A stretch of DNA of 64,000 nucleotides from Pomacea canaliculata (lineage: Eukaryota > Mollusca > Gastropoda > Architaenioglossa > Ampullariidae), in the NCBI RefSeq assembly GCF_003073045.1, contig NC_037601.1:21798150-21862149 (forward strand), in the 5' to 3' direction. This document shows, one piece after another, positions 10,871 through 24,000 of this stretch. The notes below the pieces were generated by a model. It saw only the letters and a list, made by a program, of their open reading frames with translations, did not search any database and was not told the origin of the DNA. Each line of letters starts with the position of its first letter. The stretch's first letter is position 1. The position numbers and the translations under genes were made by a program.

Positions 10871-13244
10871 TTTAGTATATGATAGGATCCAGATAAGGTA
10901 ATCCTAGGCATGAGAGGAGCTTGCCAGTCAGTGCTACCTATAACTAGAGGTATGAGCTATTTAAGCATGACTAGTGGAGTGCCAGCAGGAGTGGCTCAAG
11001 GCTTGTGGCAGCTCTGGACAGAGAAAGAATCGGTGGCCCCTTCACTCGCCAATGTCAATAAAACCAAGTGGCGGCCTGTGATATTCTCATTACGGTAGTA
11101 CAGCGTAGTGCAGATGCACAGTTTTGCACACGCCTAAAGCCGCCTCTGGTGCCGGTATTAACGCAGGTGTGCATTAGCTGTTTTCAGCCACATCAACAGT
11201 GTTCCCAGGTGAAATAGGCGGTGGTGGTGGCTACTGCCTGGCTTAAACAGGTAGAAAAGGCAACAGGGGCAAGGTGGAGATCTGCACTTGCCTGAGTTGT
11301 ACCAGCCAGTGTATGTAGGTGAGAGAACACTTAAACAGATGCCTGTGGGGAGACAATTAGTTGATGCAATCCTGCCCAGGACACTCTGCAGCCTGTAATA
11401 TCTCGCGGTGATATCGCCTTAGTTGCAGGAATGGTGTAAAGGTATTTTGGTCAAGGGCAGTTTTTTCTTGGACTAGTCTTTGCGGCGCATTTTTGCAAAG
11501 GGGATGTAATAAAGTTCCACGGCTGTCCTTTGCTGCACTCATTAAAGACTTTGGCATGTCCACCACTGTGCCCATTCGGCTGACCCACACCACATTCATT
11601 GAAAAAAAAAAAGAACTTGGTACCTTTAAAAACAAACTACAAACCTACGAGTAATCTACCGTTCATATGCGTCTCTCTCTCTCCCCACCACACACCCCGT
11701 CCACAGCACGTAGTTCCATTGTCACGTGGCAGTACGCGACGACGACCCTCTCGATCGTCTTACGTCAGTGAGCCGTGGAGATGGTAGCTGTCTTTTCTCT
11801 CTGCTTTATGGTAATCCTTCTTTTTACAGTCTCGCAAAGCTGAGCTATAATCATCCGCTTGAAGTAAACCTTGGGGCTGAATATCGTTGGCTTCCCTTTC
11901 CACCACCCTGCCACGGCAATGCTTCTTTGATGAGAAACAAGCAGCGGGAAGCCGGCACAGACAGCTTGGGGAAAGGTGGAAAGCTAAAGCATCGATGGCA
12001 TTCTTTTTACAGCCAGCGGCTGCCATGTGTTACCATCTGAAGAATGCCAGGAAGAAAGGTGCATGAGGTTCAACTTTCGTGAACAACTGAAGAGCAAAAA
12101 CAAAGAAAAATATGGGGACTGGGAAAAATATGTAGTGGCTGGCAAGCTAAATCTCGAATAAATTAAGTTCTTTTAAGAGTTAAAGATTTGTCATTATCTT
12201 TGATGGATGCCAATTCTAACTGAATAGTAGTGGTACTTTCGGACTTTTTTTTTTTCTTTGGTGGACAAGGGAGTAACGAAGGAAGCAGAAAAGACAGGTT
12301 CCTTTAATGTCTGCTCATCATTGTCCATTTTTCTACGACTTCCAAGCTGTCATGTCTAAAGGCCATTCTCACCTATTAAAAAAGTCGACGAAGGCTGAAC
12401 CTATTTTTTATATGACAGTTTTATCAAATTTTACCGGAATTGGTCAAACGTTCTCCATATTTGCCCCGGTTAAGAACACTTGGATCCTGACGGTCACTTA
12501 GGGGTAATCATGATGGGTTGGTTGTAAGCGATGTGCGGTGGTTTTAAGATAATATCATACTGAATACTAGTATATCGAAACAATGCTGCAATGTTTTCGT
12601 TTTGTTTAAAGCATTTTCCTATTAAAGGAATCTTTGTAGCTTAGTGTCTGACTTGGTCAGAAAGCACCTGCTTCACAAACTGTTTTGCTTTCTAAACGTC
12701 TGCTACACGGTGGCTCTGTGATGCCCTGCTAACAAAATAATTCTATGTTTGCCACTATCTAATAACTAAACAAAAGCGAGAAAATATCGAGTTATTATAT
12801 ACAGGGTTTGAAAGGTATATCAGTTTACATTATTTTAGTTATGAGAAACAATGAATAATTTCGATGGATGGTACACAATACATTACGAAAATTTTGAAGT
12901 TCTAAGTACACAGAAGTTTGTATTCTTTCCCCCTGTTGTAGTCAATGCACTGAGTTTTCACTTAAAGTTCAAAATAAATAAGGGGAAGAACACTTTCTTT
13001 TCACTGCCTGGCAACACAATTTTCTAAAAGTTGAAAAGGGCGTGTTTCATATTTCTGCGTGCTGGAGATTTTATATCTTCCGGCTTGAGCAGATTAAGAA
13101 CCAGAAACCGATGTTTGTGTCGTTTTTCATGTGTTCCTTCACCGATCTCACTGGTCAACTTCAATTGCCGAACTAGGCACCACGCTCCAGTTAAAACGAG
13201 TTTAAGACAAGGCTTTGTCCATGTGAGATCCCAATCTGGAGACC
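10871..13244. other. Gene-free stretch downstream of the beta-lactamase-like gene
   Basis: It includes the probable 3' untranslated region of the minus-strand gene ending at 13245 and about 2 kb without recognisable genes. A short block near 11395-11430 (GTGATATCGCCTTAGTTGC) recurs at about 33210 and may be a SINE 3' module. Overlapping open frames on both strands at 11726-12040 have no exon borders. Confidence 0.45.
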
Positions 13245-15023
13245 TCAGATGTTGCTGCCATCGACGACGACCCTTTTTAAACTCCCGGTGGACTCCTCCT
13301 CCGGCAAGAGATGGTCCATCAGATACGTGTCCATCCTCGCCGTCTGGCCATCCTCTCTCTGGCTGAGGAGGAAGACCGAGAACTTGACTTCGCTGCTGTT
13401 CTTGTCCGCGTGCGCCACGATGAGCTTGGGCCACAGATCAGACGGGAGCTTGGTCTCGATGAGCAAGGCAGCCTGCTCCTGCAAGAGACCGCCCTTAAAG
13501 AGCCAGCGCGCCTTGGTCTCGTTAGTAAAGACAGCGGCAAAGCGGGCCTTGCCCTCCAGCTCGTACGAGTCTAGGAAGGCCAGCGTGCGCCCTTGCCGGC
13601 TGTTCAGTACGATGGTGGGCTCCAGCCTGGCCTCGGGCAGGCGGTAGTAGTTCTTGAAGTCGACTGGCTTCTCGCCGGGCACCTGCAGAAAGATGAAAGA
13701 GAAGTGCTCTTCCTCCTCGCCCTTGTGCGGCAGCACGCTTTGCACCAAGGGACGGAAGTGCTCCTCGTGGTACATCTGCACCAGCTTGTCGTAGGGCTCC
13801 GGCAGGTGGTCCGTGCCGTACTTGAGCTGGGCCTGGCTGGTGAAGGCGTTCTTCCGGAATATGGCCATGAAGCAGTCGCCAGCCTCATGGGACTGGCTGT
13901 GGTAGCTCTGCAAGAAGGTGATGTTGTAGCCTTGGTTCTCCATATGTAGCTTGTGCGACAGCAGCTGGTCCTCGCTCAGCCCGTGATCCAGCTTGAAGTC
14001 GCTGGCTGACCGCGCAGCAGCGGCGTCGGAGGCAGTGACGACGTCGAGACGGTGGCTGACAAGAAGGAAGGAGGTATGGTGACGGTGGGTGTAGGGGGAG
14101 ATCCAGCGGATGTCGTAGCCTTCCCGCTGGACGGCGCTGACGTAAGCGTCAAGGTGGTGCTCGTCCACTCGGAACCTGACCAGCACGTCGTCATCCATCG
14201 CATCGACGTCGGAGAGGTCGCGGGCGAAAAGGTTGCGAAGCGGCGAAGATGATTCAGTGGCTAGCCAATCGCCCAACTGCCCCATGAGTACGCGAGTCTT
14301 GTGTCTTAGGCGCTGCAGCTTGTGGCCGTACAGCATCACCACCCAGGTGTCCGGTAGCTGCTGCTGGCCGTCCGGCTTAAGGTTGCGGTACAGGATGATG
14401 TCATCCGCGTTCGCATCGCCCTCTTGCCATACCACATTCTTGGCTCCAGCGTGAAATCCGGCGCAGAACCACATGTCCGGGGAGTGAGGCCCGCCCTCTA
14501 TTTCCTGCTTCTGCAGCAGAGCCTCTAGGGATTCGTCATTCAGCACGCGATCACCGTCGAAGACGCAGCGCGCGAACCGCATGACGTCATAGACCGTCGA
14601 GTACCAGCCCAGGGTGGAGTCGACGGTTCGAGAGTCCAAAAGGTCCAGGAGGGGGAGCTCGGGGGGTGAGTGCCCGCTCTCCGAGGCCGGGACTTTCCCT
14701 TCTGGAACCTCCAGGACGTGCGCCGTATAAGGGTCCCCCACCCGCGTGTGCCACATGCCACAGGGGTTGAGAACAAACTTCTTGACGTACTCCTCGTACG
14801 CCAGACCGGAAGTCTCCTCCACCACGCGGCCAAGCACGAGGTAGCCCAGGTTGGAGTAGACCGCCTTGGTACCCGGTGTAAAATCCAGAGGCTGGGAGAT
14901 AGCAAAGCGGATGAGAGTGGCAGCGTCCAGCGGAGGCGGCACGTCCATCGTCTTGCTGATGCTAGGGACGTGCTGACCGCGGCTGTGGTACACCTCATTC
15001 AGCACGGGGTCAAAGATCGGCCC
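13245..15023 (-). CDS. Exon 3 of the beta-lactamase-like gene (YxN motif and tandem repeats)
   Basis: The acceptor is TGTCTGCAG|GGGCCG at 15024/15023 and the stop TGA is at 13247-13245. It encodes residues 145-736: the second half of the catalytic domain and all five repeats. A 1.78 kb uninterrupted exon is long for this locus and has high GC at third positions compared with its AT-rich surroundings. Confidence 0.85.
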   Translation of the reverse strand, partial: GPIFDPVLNEVYHSRGQHVPSISKTMDVPPPLDAATLIRFAISQPLDFTPGTKAVYSNLGYLVLGRVVEETSGLAYEEYVKKFVLNPCGMWHTRVGDPYTAHVLEVPEGKVPASESGHSPPELPLLDLLDSRTVDSTLGWYSTVYDVMRFARCVFDGDRVLNDESLEALLQKQEIEGGPHSPDMWFCAGFHAGAKNVVWQEGDANADDIILYRNLKPDGQQQLPDTWVVMLYGHKLQRLRHKTRVLMGQLGDWLATESSSPLRNLFARDLSDVDAMDDDVLVRFRVDEHHLDAYVSAVQREGYDIRWISPYTHRHHTSFLLVSHRLDVVTASDAAAARSASDFKLDHGLSEDQLLSHKLHMENQGYNITFLQSYHSQSHEAGDCFMAIFRKNAFTSQAQLKYGTDHLPEPYDKLVQMYHEEHFRPLVQSVLPHKGEEEEHFSFIFLQVPGEKPVDFKNYYRLPEARLEPTIVLNSRQGRTLAFLDSYELEGKARFAAVFTNETKARWLFKGGLLQEQAALLIETKLPSDLWPKLIVAHADKNSSEVKFSVFLLSQREDGQTARMDTYLMDHLLPEEESTGSLKRVVVDGSNI

Positions 15024-18000
15024 CTGCAGACAACAGCAGACGAACATGATAAACAATCTGGCGACTTCGTAGCGTGTTTGGTCTCTGACTGTGCTAAGTG
15101 CTAAAGAAGAAGGGCGTTATGACTATAAGTGTCCTTGCACACACACACATATACAAGACATCCCCATATCTCTTCTTTTTATCCCGCTCCTTCCCTTTCT
15201 CCACCCACTCGCTAGCACACAAGTGTGGTGCATATCTCCTCACCCTCGCTACCTTACCTGCCCTAACACTCTAAGGATCTGTGATGACTGGAGAAAACAT
15301 GTCTGCAATACTGATAACGTTTGCTAGATTTGTGGACCGTTAAGTTAACTAGTGTCTAAAGGAGAAAGAGGAAATAATTGTCCAACCTTGTTCTGGTCCC
15401 ATCCGCCACTGTGACGAAGTAGATGCCCCACAGTGATGTCCCTGATCTTGTGGTCAACCCATTCCTTGTTGAGGGGCGTCAGGGTGTGCAGGATGCCCTG
15501 CGGTCCGAACACAGTGTCTTCGAGGTCCAGGAGTCCGTCTTGAACGAGCCTTAGCACCGCCACTGCAGTGATGCTCTTGGAGATGCTGGACACAGGGAAG
15601 CGACCTCCCGTCTTGACCTCCGTTCCGTCATGCTTGACCCCATAACCTTTGGCCAGAACCAGGCGGCCGTCCTTGAGCGCACCGACAGCACCTCCTCTGT
15701 AGCCGTGTTCATGGAGAAACTGGCGGAAGGCCTTGTCAAAGGCTTCATGTGCGTTGCCTCCTAAACAAACAATAATAATAAAAAATAATCAAGCTTTGGA
15801 GTGAGTTTATCGTCAGCATCACTGATTAAGCGACTCGTGACTTACATTTTTAGTTTTCTTGCGAGTTTCTTAAAAATAAAATGGTGATATCACTGCGTTT
15901 GTGATTTTACACCGATCAGTTGTCCAGAAACCCCGTCGTCTTCAACCACCAGCACCACCAGCACCGCGCTTTCATTGATGGGAGAGCGCGGATTGGTTTT
16001 GGTGTCCGCAGGGTGAGTCAGTGAGTCGCAACACTGCTCACCCGTGCTCCGCCATTCTGTTTAGCCAATACTCACCAAGTGTATGCTCATTTTATGGGAG
16101 TAATTTTGTGACAACACTGAGCTGAGAACAATGCTTTGTCTGTATATCTCCCTCCCCTGCCCCTTTCTCACTTGGCTTCAAGCATGGACACAAACACACA
16201 ACGAGGGCACACATTCTCATTCTCTCTTTCACACATACAAGAGAGGGAGGTGAATACCAACACCTTTCAGCCCCTTTCCTGTGTTTACAAAGTCGTAGCC
16301 AATACGATATTCATCACAAGGAAGATGAGGTAGCCGAAAGAAATGTCACGCTTCTGTGTCACGCACGTTGTCTTCTGAAATGTTGCGATGCATTTGGCGA
16401 GACATAAATAGGTTCTGTGTATGTGGTGTAATTTCATTGTAAATTTTATCAGGGCCTCAATCTTTTATCTTCCCTGCACCCACCGCTCATAACTCAGGTA
16501 AAAACCCGCCTGGGCACCTGGGCCCCGATTCAAGGGGCCTGAAATCCCCATTCATCAAGCTCGAGACATCGAGTGCCTTTTCAAGATACGATCCGTCTTT
16601 TATTCTTTTACGGAAAGCGACCCTCCCCCTACACCCACACACACACACCTCAGTCATCTGCCATGTGTAGACTCCTGCAGGGACTGGGTGGGTTAGTGTG
16701 GGTGTAGGTTTCGTCTGGGTCAAAATAAATCGTAAAAAGTGAGATCGCCTATCTTGGATGCTTTCTTTTTTTTAAATCTTTAAAACCGACTTGGCCATTG
16801 ACCTTTGAAAACCTGCATTATGGGTCAGGGTCAGGTTACACTTTAGGGTTTTAAAGGACAATTAGCTTACTCGTTCTAAGCCCACGTCTGACAAGACTCA
16901 GCAGAACCTGAAAAGATTCTGCATGAGTGTGTGTGGAGGGGTTGTGGAGGGCTACTGTTATTTATGTGCTGCCACAGCGCATGCGTCAATGTAACTTTGA
17001 ATCCGTTCCCTGGACTTTGTGGTGTAGCAGGTAAAGACACCAGGGGGGTGGGGGCGCCGGATGTGATGCACGGGCACGGCGGCTTGTAAATGCACCCTTC
17101 CCAACTCCTGACAGAGTGAATGATTTTCCTCCCCGCCCCCCGTCCTCTCAATTATCATCTAGTCTCCTCTCCATTGTCATGGCGTGTTGCAGGACTTTCG
17201 TTTTTCACACTGCAGAGCATTGTGCCCTGCCTTACCTTTGTATCTATTTACACCTGCACATTCTTCATGGCCAGACATGTGCATTTTTCACTTGTTGAGT
17301 TCTTGTCGGCAGATCCGTTGCCAGCAGGTGACAGACCGAATAAAAGAAACACGAATCCACGTAGATTTTGGCCTCAGTGTCGGTAAAAGATCAGCTCGTC
17401 TGAATGAGTTCACGAATTTCAGATTGTTTACTGAACTTGAGACATGGATTGTATGGAGTAGAACTCGCAACTGAAGTTTATTCGTTTTCCTTCATTTCGT
17501 TATTCTGTGCTTCCCGCCACACCCACCTGCATTGCTTTGCAACTCGGACATCTTGAAGAGCATCTGAAGTTCTCAGGTACATGCACGTGAGAGTAGTACA
17601 TCACGTAGCCCTGCAGGGTGAGGCGACCAGCCTGGAGGTTAAAAAGAAATCAAACCTTTTATTGTCGGGCGGCTACAGTTTCATGTTTTGTAAGCGTTAC
17701 CTCCTGTCCACAGCAGGGCATCGTTGTCAAGGAGGAGTTGCGTTGTCAAGGGACGAGTTGCAGGCGTCTCACCTACATAAGAAGCTGTAACTGCCCTCGG
17801 CGCACTGAGGCAGCCCCTTTGTTCACTGCATTTACATTTTTGTGTGATCATTCATTGGGCAGGGGGAGGCGAGGAGGGTAGAGGAGAGGCGAGGAGGGTC
17901 GAGGAGAGGAGAAGCATTTTCTGCGCAGACGTGGTTTGATCAGATAGGGATAGACTTTCCCAAGCGCGTGCCAGCATTTGTTGATATTTTAAATCCAGGG

Positions 18001-21000
18001 CTTAAAGATAAAGTACTGAGATTGTTATTCGGAATGTGTTGCACATAGCAAAGGAATGCAGGACAACCAAGGGCACTGCAATTCGGGAGCGCGCTCGCGT
18101 GTGTGTAGGAGAGAAAGAAAGGATAGAAAGAGTAGAAGACCTCAGTCTGGATTGTCTTATACACAAAACAGTGTTGTTCTCGTCAACGGTCATCTTCCCC
18201 CGATGACGTGTACAACTGAAAGTCGTCTTCAGAGGTCGGCACGTTTAGCGCCGTGTCGGGTTTGCAAGCTTCTCCTCTTACGTCCTCCCGTCCTTCCGGA
18301 AAGACGATGATATTTTGCTGGTGTCACGTGACATATATCAACTCAACCGGTGGAGGTCAGCGAGTTTTTTTTTTTTTTTTTTCCGTTTACTTTGAGAGGT
18401 TGTGGATTTATGGGCCACTTCACCTGCGCTTAATGGCCTCTCGAGTACCTCCACCTGCCTCATTGCTTCACGTGTCTCTTTATAATCAGCTGCTACCAGG
18501 CTACCCACTGGGTGAGCTAACGGGTGGGGCACGGAGGTGAGCGATGGTGTCACCCTCGTTGAGTCGTGCGTTGACCAGCATAATTTAGGGGGGAATTATG
18601 CGGTCGAAAATATCCTTTCCTATTGTCGTGTTTCTTACTTTGTGAATTATTGGATCCCGTCCAGAAACCATTTGAGATAAAACATTTAAGTCACGTGATC
18701 ATTTCTTTGGGAAAAGTTATATCCGGAGAGTGTTAGAATGCTTACTAACTGTCCACAGCTTGCGATAAGCTTCACTGTGAAATTGTTTTCTCGCCATGCT
18801 TGTCCACCCAGTCCATGCACAGCGGTTATCGAACGACAAAATTAACGCCTGCGCGTCTCCATGGTTACACAATACCAGAGATTGAAACGAGGCTTCGAGA
18901 AGATCACTGACCAGAAGATCCTCATTGCTGCAAACAGTATGCTACGTGAATTGGACGTATTGGTTTTGGATGATTACCTAGCTCCCTACCTGAGCAGGGA
19001 CCTATAGGGTGCGAACCCTGTCTGAGTTCGCTGAGGTGAGAAAACAAGACTGATGAAGGGTGTCCACGGAAAGATGGTTCACAAGCTGTAATCGTGCTTA
19101 AAAAGAGTGTCCTGTCCTTTGCCACATGTTTTCCGGCAGGGACAAGACAGGAAGACAGATGACTGCTGTCGTTGCCCTGTGGCTGATGTCTCCCAGCACT
19201 CTAACGACGCATGGATGAAAACATGTCTCGAGGAAACGCGCCAGTAGCGAGATTATCACACAAAACAATTGCACTCCCCGTCCTTTCAGCTAACATAGGA
19301 ACCCATCTGAGGGGATTCATTGCGAATAAAAAAAGGAATAAATTACGCAGGAAGAATATTCCGTTGGCGAAAATTGCTGTGAGAGAGAGTTTCATTATTT
19401 ACAAGTGTGGAGGTGTTGTAATCGGCTAAGCTTTGAATGTGTGTGTTTATATGTAAACAAAGGCTAATAAACACACCCCTTTCTCCCTAGAACTAAGATA
19501 CTGTATTCAGCGCGGGGCACAACACGGCGGACCATCTGACAAACCTGCACCTGCACGATTGCCCACCTTAAACATATTGCAGTGTGCAGACTGCTGCCTT
19601 CATGTGTCTGTAATACCGCCAAGTAACACGTTTACTGCATTATGCAGCTCTAGTTAATAAACACATTGTACAGGCGCCTTTACTGTTTTGTGTTACTAGG
19701 ATTGCCCTTTAGGGTGAGTACTTTTCAATTGCCCCACACGTATGTAAAAAAATAATTTAAAAAAATGTTATGGTTTGTTTTCAATGGTGTAACTCCGACT
19801 GTGCGATTGTCAGTGAAGCCTTGTGTTACTGAGGCTGCTACAAAAGACCGGCATTTCGTGGGTGGTTGTTTTTTTTAAAAAAAATTTTTTTGCCCACGGC
19901 TTGTGCGGAAGCCACGGGAGCCCGGAGAATCAGAAAACCAGTCTCCTATTCAAGTCATGCTAATAGACCCTAAAGAATAGCTAGCCTGGCTACCCGACCT
20001 CAAGTACCCACCCCACCACTACCACCTCTTGAATAGGGGCGGGGTGTACATGCAAGGGACCTCACTGCTGTACTTTTGCAACGATCTTTTTTTCTTCTGG
20101 GGCCGAAGTTACGAAGTGAGAGTAAGACATTTCCCCAGGGCAAAATGGGGATCTCAGGGAAAACATTATTTTTGTAGTAACAAGGCGAATCCCAGATCCC
20201 GTGGATACTATGTACTTCATATTTCAGTACACCAGGCATCTTTGCCTCCCCTTCATAGCTATGGCTACAGAGGTAAAGGATCATTTGGCGGGGTCTGGAC
20301 ATCGCTTTATGACCTTCGGAAACAAGATGCTTTTCCTTGAGTTTCCCACGTTGTCCCAGGGCCATTGGCTTAGGAAGATGCTCAATCTTTTATTTTTTTG
20401 TGTTTGTTTTTGTTTTTTGGATGTTTTTTCATTGTTTAACTCGCCGAGAGAACTTCGCAAGAGGCTAAGCGTTGGTCACGGCAGATAGCAGTCCACCTAT
20501 TCACGTCTTAGTTAATAAAATTACAAATGATGTGATTGTACAGGAGGGCATAATTAGTGTCCATTATGATGTTATTTACGTGCCAGCGACGCACGCGCAG
20601 ACCTAAAATCAGTTGGCACACCCTGTGCGAGACAGGCTTGCCAAGACTTGATCCAGTTTTGGGACAGTTGGGATTCCAAGGTAATTTGACCCAAATGGAA
20701 TAAATAACTAACTGCAAATGTGTGCTGTCCCATCCCCGGTGTACACTAAACTGGACCTACTCTCATACGAGACGCCGTGAATATGTAAATATGATTCAAG
20801 TGTATGAGGAGAGCGGTGTAATCCTGGTCTAATAAAACGCGAGGTAGGCGGTCTCTTCATTCACAGTTACTCGTGCTCGGCGACAGACTCCACAATCTCA
20901 CCTCCAGTCGTAGAGAGCGTGATCATGCTAGTGTACCTCTGTGATGGGCGAGCTCGCGCGAGCGTGAAATTCACTCTGTGTAGGCAGGTCACGGATCACT

Positions 21001-24000
21001 AAATGCAGTCAAGGGATTCAAGAGACTCTCATTTTGTCGTTGCTCTCTCACACACACATATACACATCTGGGTAAGACTTTGTTTTCGAGGAGAATACAC
21101 TGTCCCACCCCATGGCCGACTTGTAGGATTTCCCTTGCAAAATGTATGCTTATCCTGATTATTATGGTCTGTCACGGATGTTACGCCGGAACAGTTGTGA
21201 GATAAACACGTGTTAAGTAGGGCTCGGCACTAATTACACTAATTAAGGTCCTTGTGTACGTGCAGCTTAGCGTCCTGTAAAAACACTAAACACTCGCGCT
21301 ACGTGGCGCGCAGCCTCTGCCGGAAGGTGTCGCCACGTTCGCTGGTCCCCGACGATGAGTCATCAGGAAACAAGGTTAAGGAAAGGCTTATCCTGTCTAT
21401 ATCTCCCACCTGTAACTGTCACTCTTTTCCTCCCTCTCACGTGACCGCCAAGCCGTGAATGGGTGAGACGAGGGAAGGGGGACAGGGGATGGCTTTTGGT
21501 TTCCGAGGTAACGTCCCTTGGTGCCAGGGAGATTAACGGCGGGTTTGTGGGTTTGGTGTATGACATTTATGGCTCTAGTGAGGCTTTAAATGCTGTCCGG
21601 AAATTCACGGTTTTTGTGTGTGTGTGGGAGAGAGGCTGGAGGGTGGAAACATTTGTGTGCGTGAAGGATGGAGGGAGGGACAGAGTGATCGCTGGAAGGT
21701 ATCGGCGACCTCGAGCGACAAGACATCATTTGACACGTGGCGCGAGTTACGACCCTGCACAGGTCAAGGTGGAAGATCTTCTCTGCGCCCTCGTTTCCCG
21801 GTCACATTGAATAATCAGATATTGAGGATTAAAGGCAAACATCGTAGATGATATTGTATTTGTTGTTCACCACACTGTATTCATTTCTCCCCTTGTTTGA
21901 CTTCACCAAAACATTCAGTACTTACTGTCAGCTGAGAAACCGGAAAATGGGGGGGAAATGCTTTAAATTTTTTTCTTTCTTAGCCAAGTTCTTCCCTCCC
22001 GTCAAAGACTGGAGACAGGATGATTTAATTTAACAGACAGCTGAGAGTAAATGTAATAAAATGAAAATTACCTGGAAGAACCAGGTAGGTGTGTGGCCGA
22101 TAGGTATGTACTTGTGGAGAGAGGTTGGTTTGCAAAGGAAATTCGCTAGGTTGTCCTACCTGCGGTGCTGCTTTATGGGTTTGAACTCCACAAATGATCT
22201 CTCGCACCTTCAGACCTGGCGGTCGTATGGAGATGGTGTCTGTTCTCATTGCCGATATTGCATTGTACAAGTTTCAACGATTGCCCTCCCACCTAAGAAA
22301 AGCCATTTTATTGCCTGCACATTACAATGTAAGAATGCACATTAGAATACCCGGGGTAAAGAACGCATTGACTGACTGTCGGCAGTATTAGAGATAATTT
22401 TAGATGTTATGTTAATAGCAGCACTTGTAACGGCAGTCTCCTGGTATCTTTGTAAGTGATCTGTAAAACATTTTCTCCCCCTCGGAGGGTTTTCTTTTGC
22501 CGGACATTAACCTCTTTTATTAAGGAGACCTTCTTGTCCTGATCGTTGTCAGATATGATTCAAGTGTATCAGGAGAGCGGTGTAATCCTGGTCTGTGGCA
22601 ATTATGTTATTATGGCAATTAAGACTGTGGCAATTATGTTATATGCCCATATTGTAAACATTTGCTCAGATTACTTATCGACTATCTGTATCTGAAAAGT
22701 CAGTGATAACCGGGGTGGTAGGGAAAGTATGTCTGATACTTCTACTGCTGATCATCTCAAAAGTAAATTACTTTCAACTACTTTAGAAAGTGTTAGCTTG
22801 ATATGGGCACTTCAATATAACAACCCAAGCTGCTATGAGGGGACAGGCCTGCAAGTTCAGTCCCTGTTTATCAGAGTTACCTGCAACTAGCCTCCAAGCC
22901 AAGGCCTCCGACTACCCGACACCCACACAAGGTCGTGTCTTGGCCGAGCGCCAGGACCTGCCTGACCCGCTCTGTCCTGCGAATGTGTCTATTCATTGTC
23001 CTTCCATTTTCTCCAAGAGCTACTCAGGTCTACGAGAAGGGTCCTTGTGTGTACCCAGGAGTCACGTGTGCCGTTACAGACCATATCGACGCTGGGTATA
23101 CCCGAGGGCTAACTAACACAAGTCTCCTCCGTATGCCACTGACCTGCTGCTGTGTGACAAGACGCATAATTACGAGTCCATGACTTACCCTGTCATAAAT
23201 TGTCTTGTCAGGCACAAGGAGCCTGAAGAAAACAGAAGTTTTACGCGAGATGTAACAACGGGGGGTTTCTTTTTTCATTGAGAGGTAAGCAGAGGAACCG
23301 GATTATGACCCCTGAGAGCTCAGCGTGAATGGAATCCTTCAAACAGAACGCACCCGTTCCTAAAGGCTTCCTAGGGTGGTAGTCTCGCCTCTCTGCCCCT
23401 GGCGCAAATAGTTACGGACTATAGCTTCTTGCCGTCGAGAGAAGAAAGAAAAACTCGAATGGGACAGAAAAATAATATGACAGCACGCGAACTGACTCAA
23501 GTGAGATAAACAAGTAAGCACGACGATGTTCACATTCGAGGCTAGGAAGGGGTATTGGAGAAGGGGGTAAGGAGTGGGGATAGGGTGTGAACGGGAGGTA
23601 GTTTGGCAGTGAACCCTAGCACCTTCGCTTTCGAAATGGCGGGGATGGAGGGACATGACTGTGCAAGGAGCGCACAGGGGGTGAGTAGGGAGGAGGTGGG
23701 GTTAGAGAGGACAGCAGACAGGGACGATCTGTACAGGTGTGCAGACGACAAGTGTGACAATGTTGCAGTAAAGAATGGGGTCAACAGAAGTGCGTGAGCT
23801 CTGGCTGTAGTCGCCGTGTGGACCTCGATAATTGGCTTTTCTCCATTGTTGTAAAGGTGGGCAAGCTGGCGCTTTCCTGAGCCCGAGATACTTTTGTGGC
23901 CTTTGGCAAACTCGAGTAGAGTTTCGACTCGTGAAGTTGATGTCGTTGAAGAAAATGGACTTTGCAGGGGCATAGGTCAAATTGCTTAGTTACTTTTAAG

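Noticed and set aside
11726..12040. Open frames of 104 and 88 codons on opposite strands
   Set aside because: No conserved motif, no exon borders, and overlapping opposite frames of similar quality.
13031..15104. Several long open frames antisense or in other frames to the beta-lactamase-like exons
   Set aside because: Shadows of a GC-rich coding exon on the opposite strand or in other frames. None has family motifs, whereas the chosen frame does.
17524..17607. Candidate minus-strand exon with CTGCAG acceptor and CAG|GTGGGT donor inside the 9.8 kb intron
   Set aside because: Open only in phase 0. The surrounding junctions need phase 1, and that reading hits a stop.
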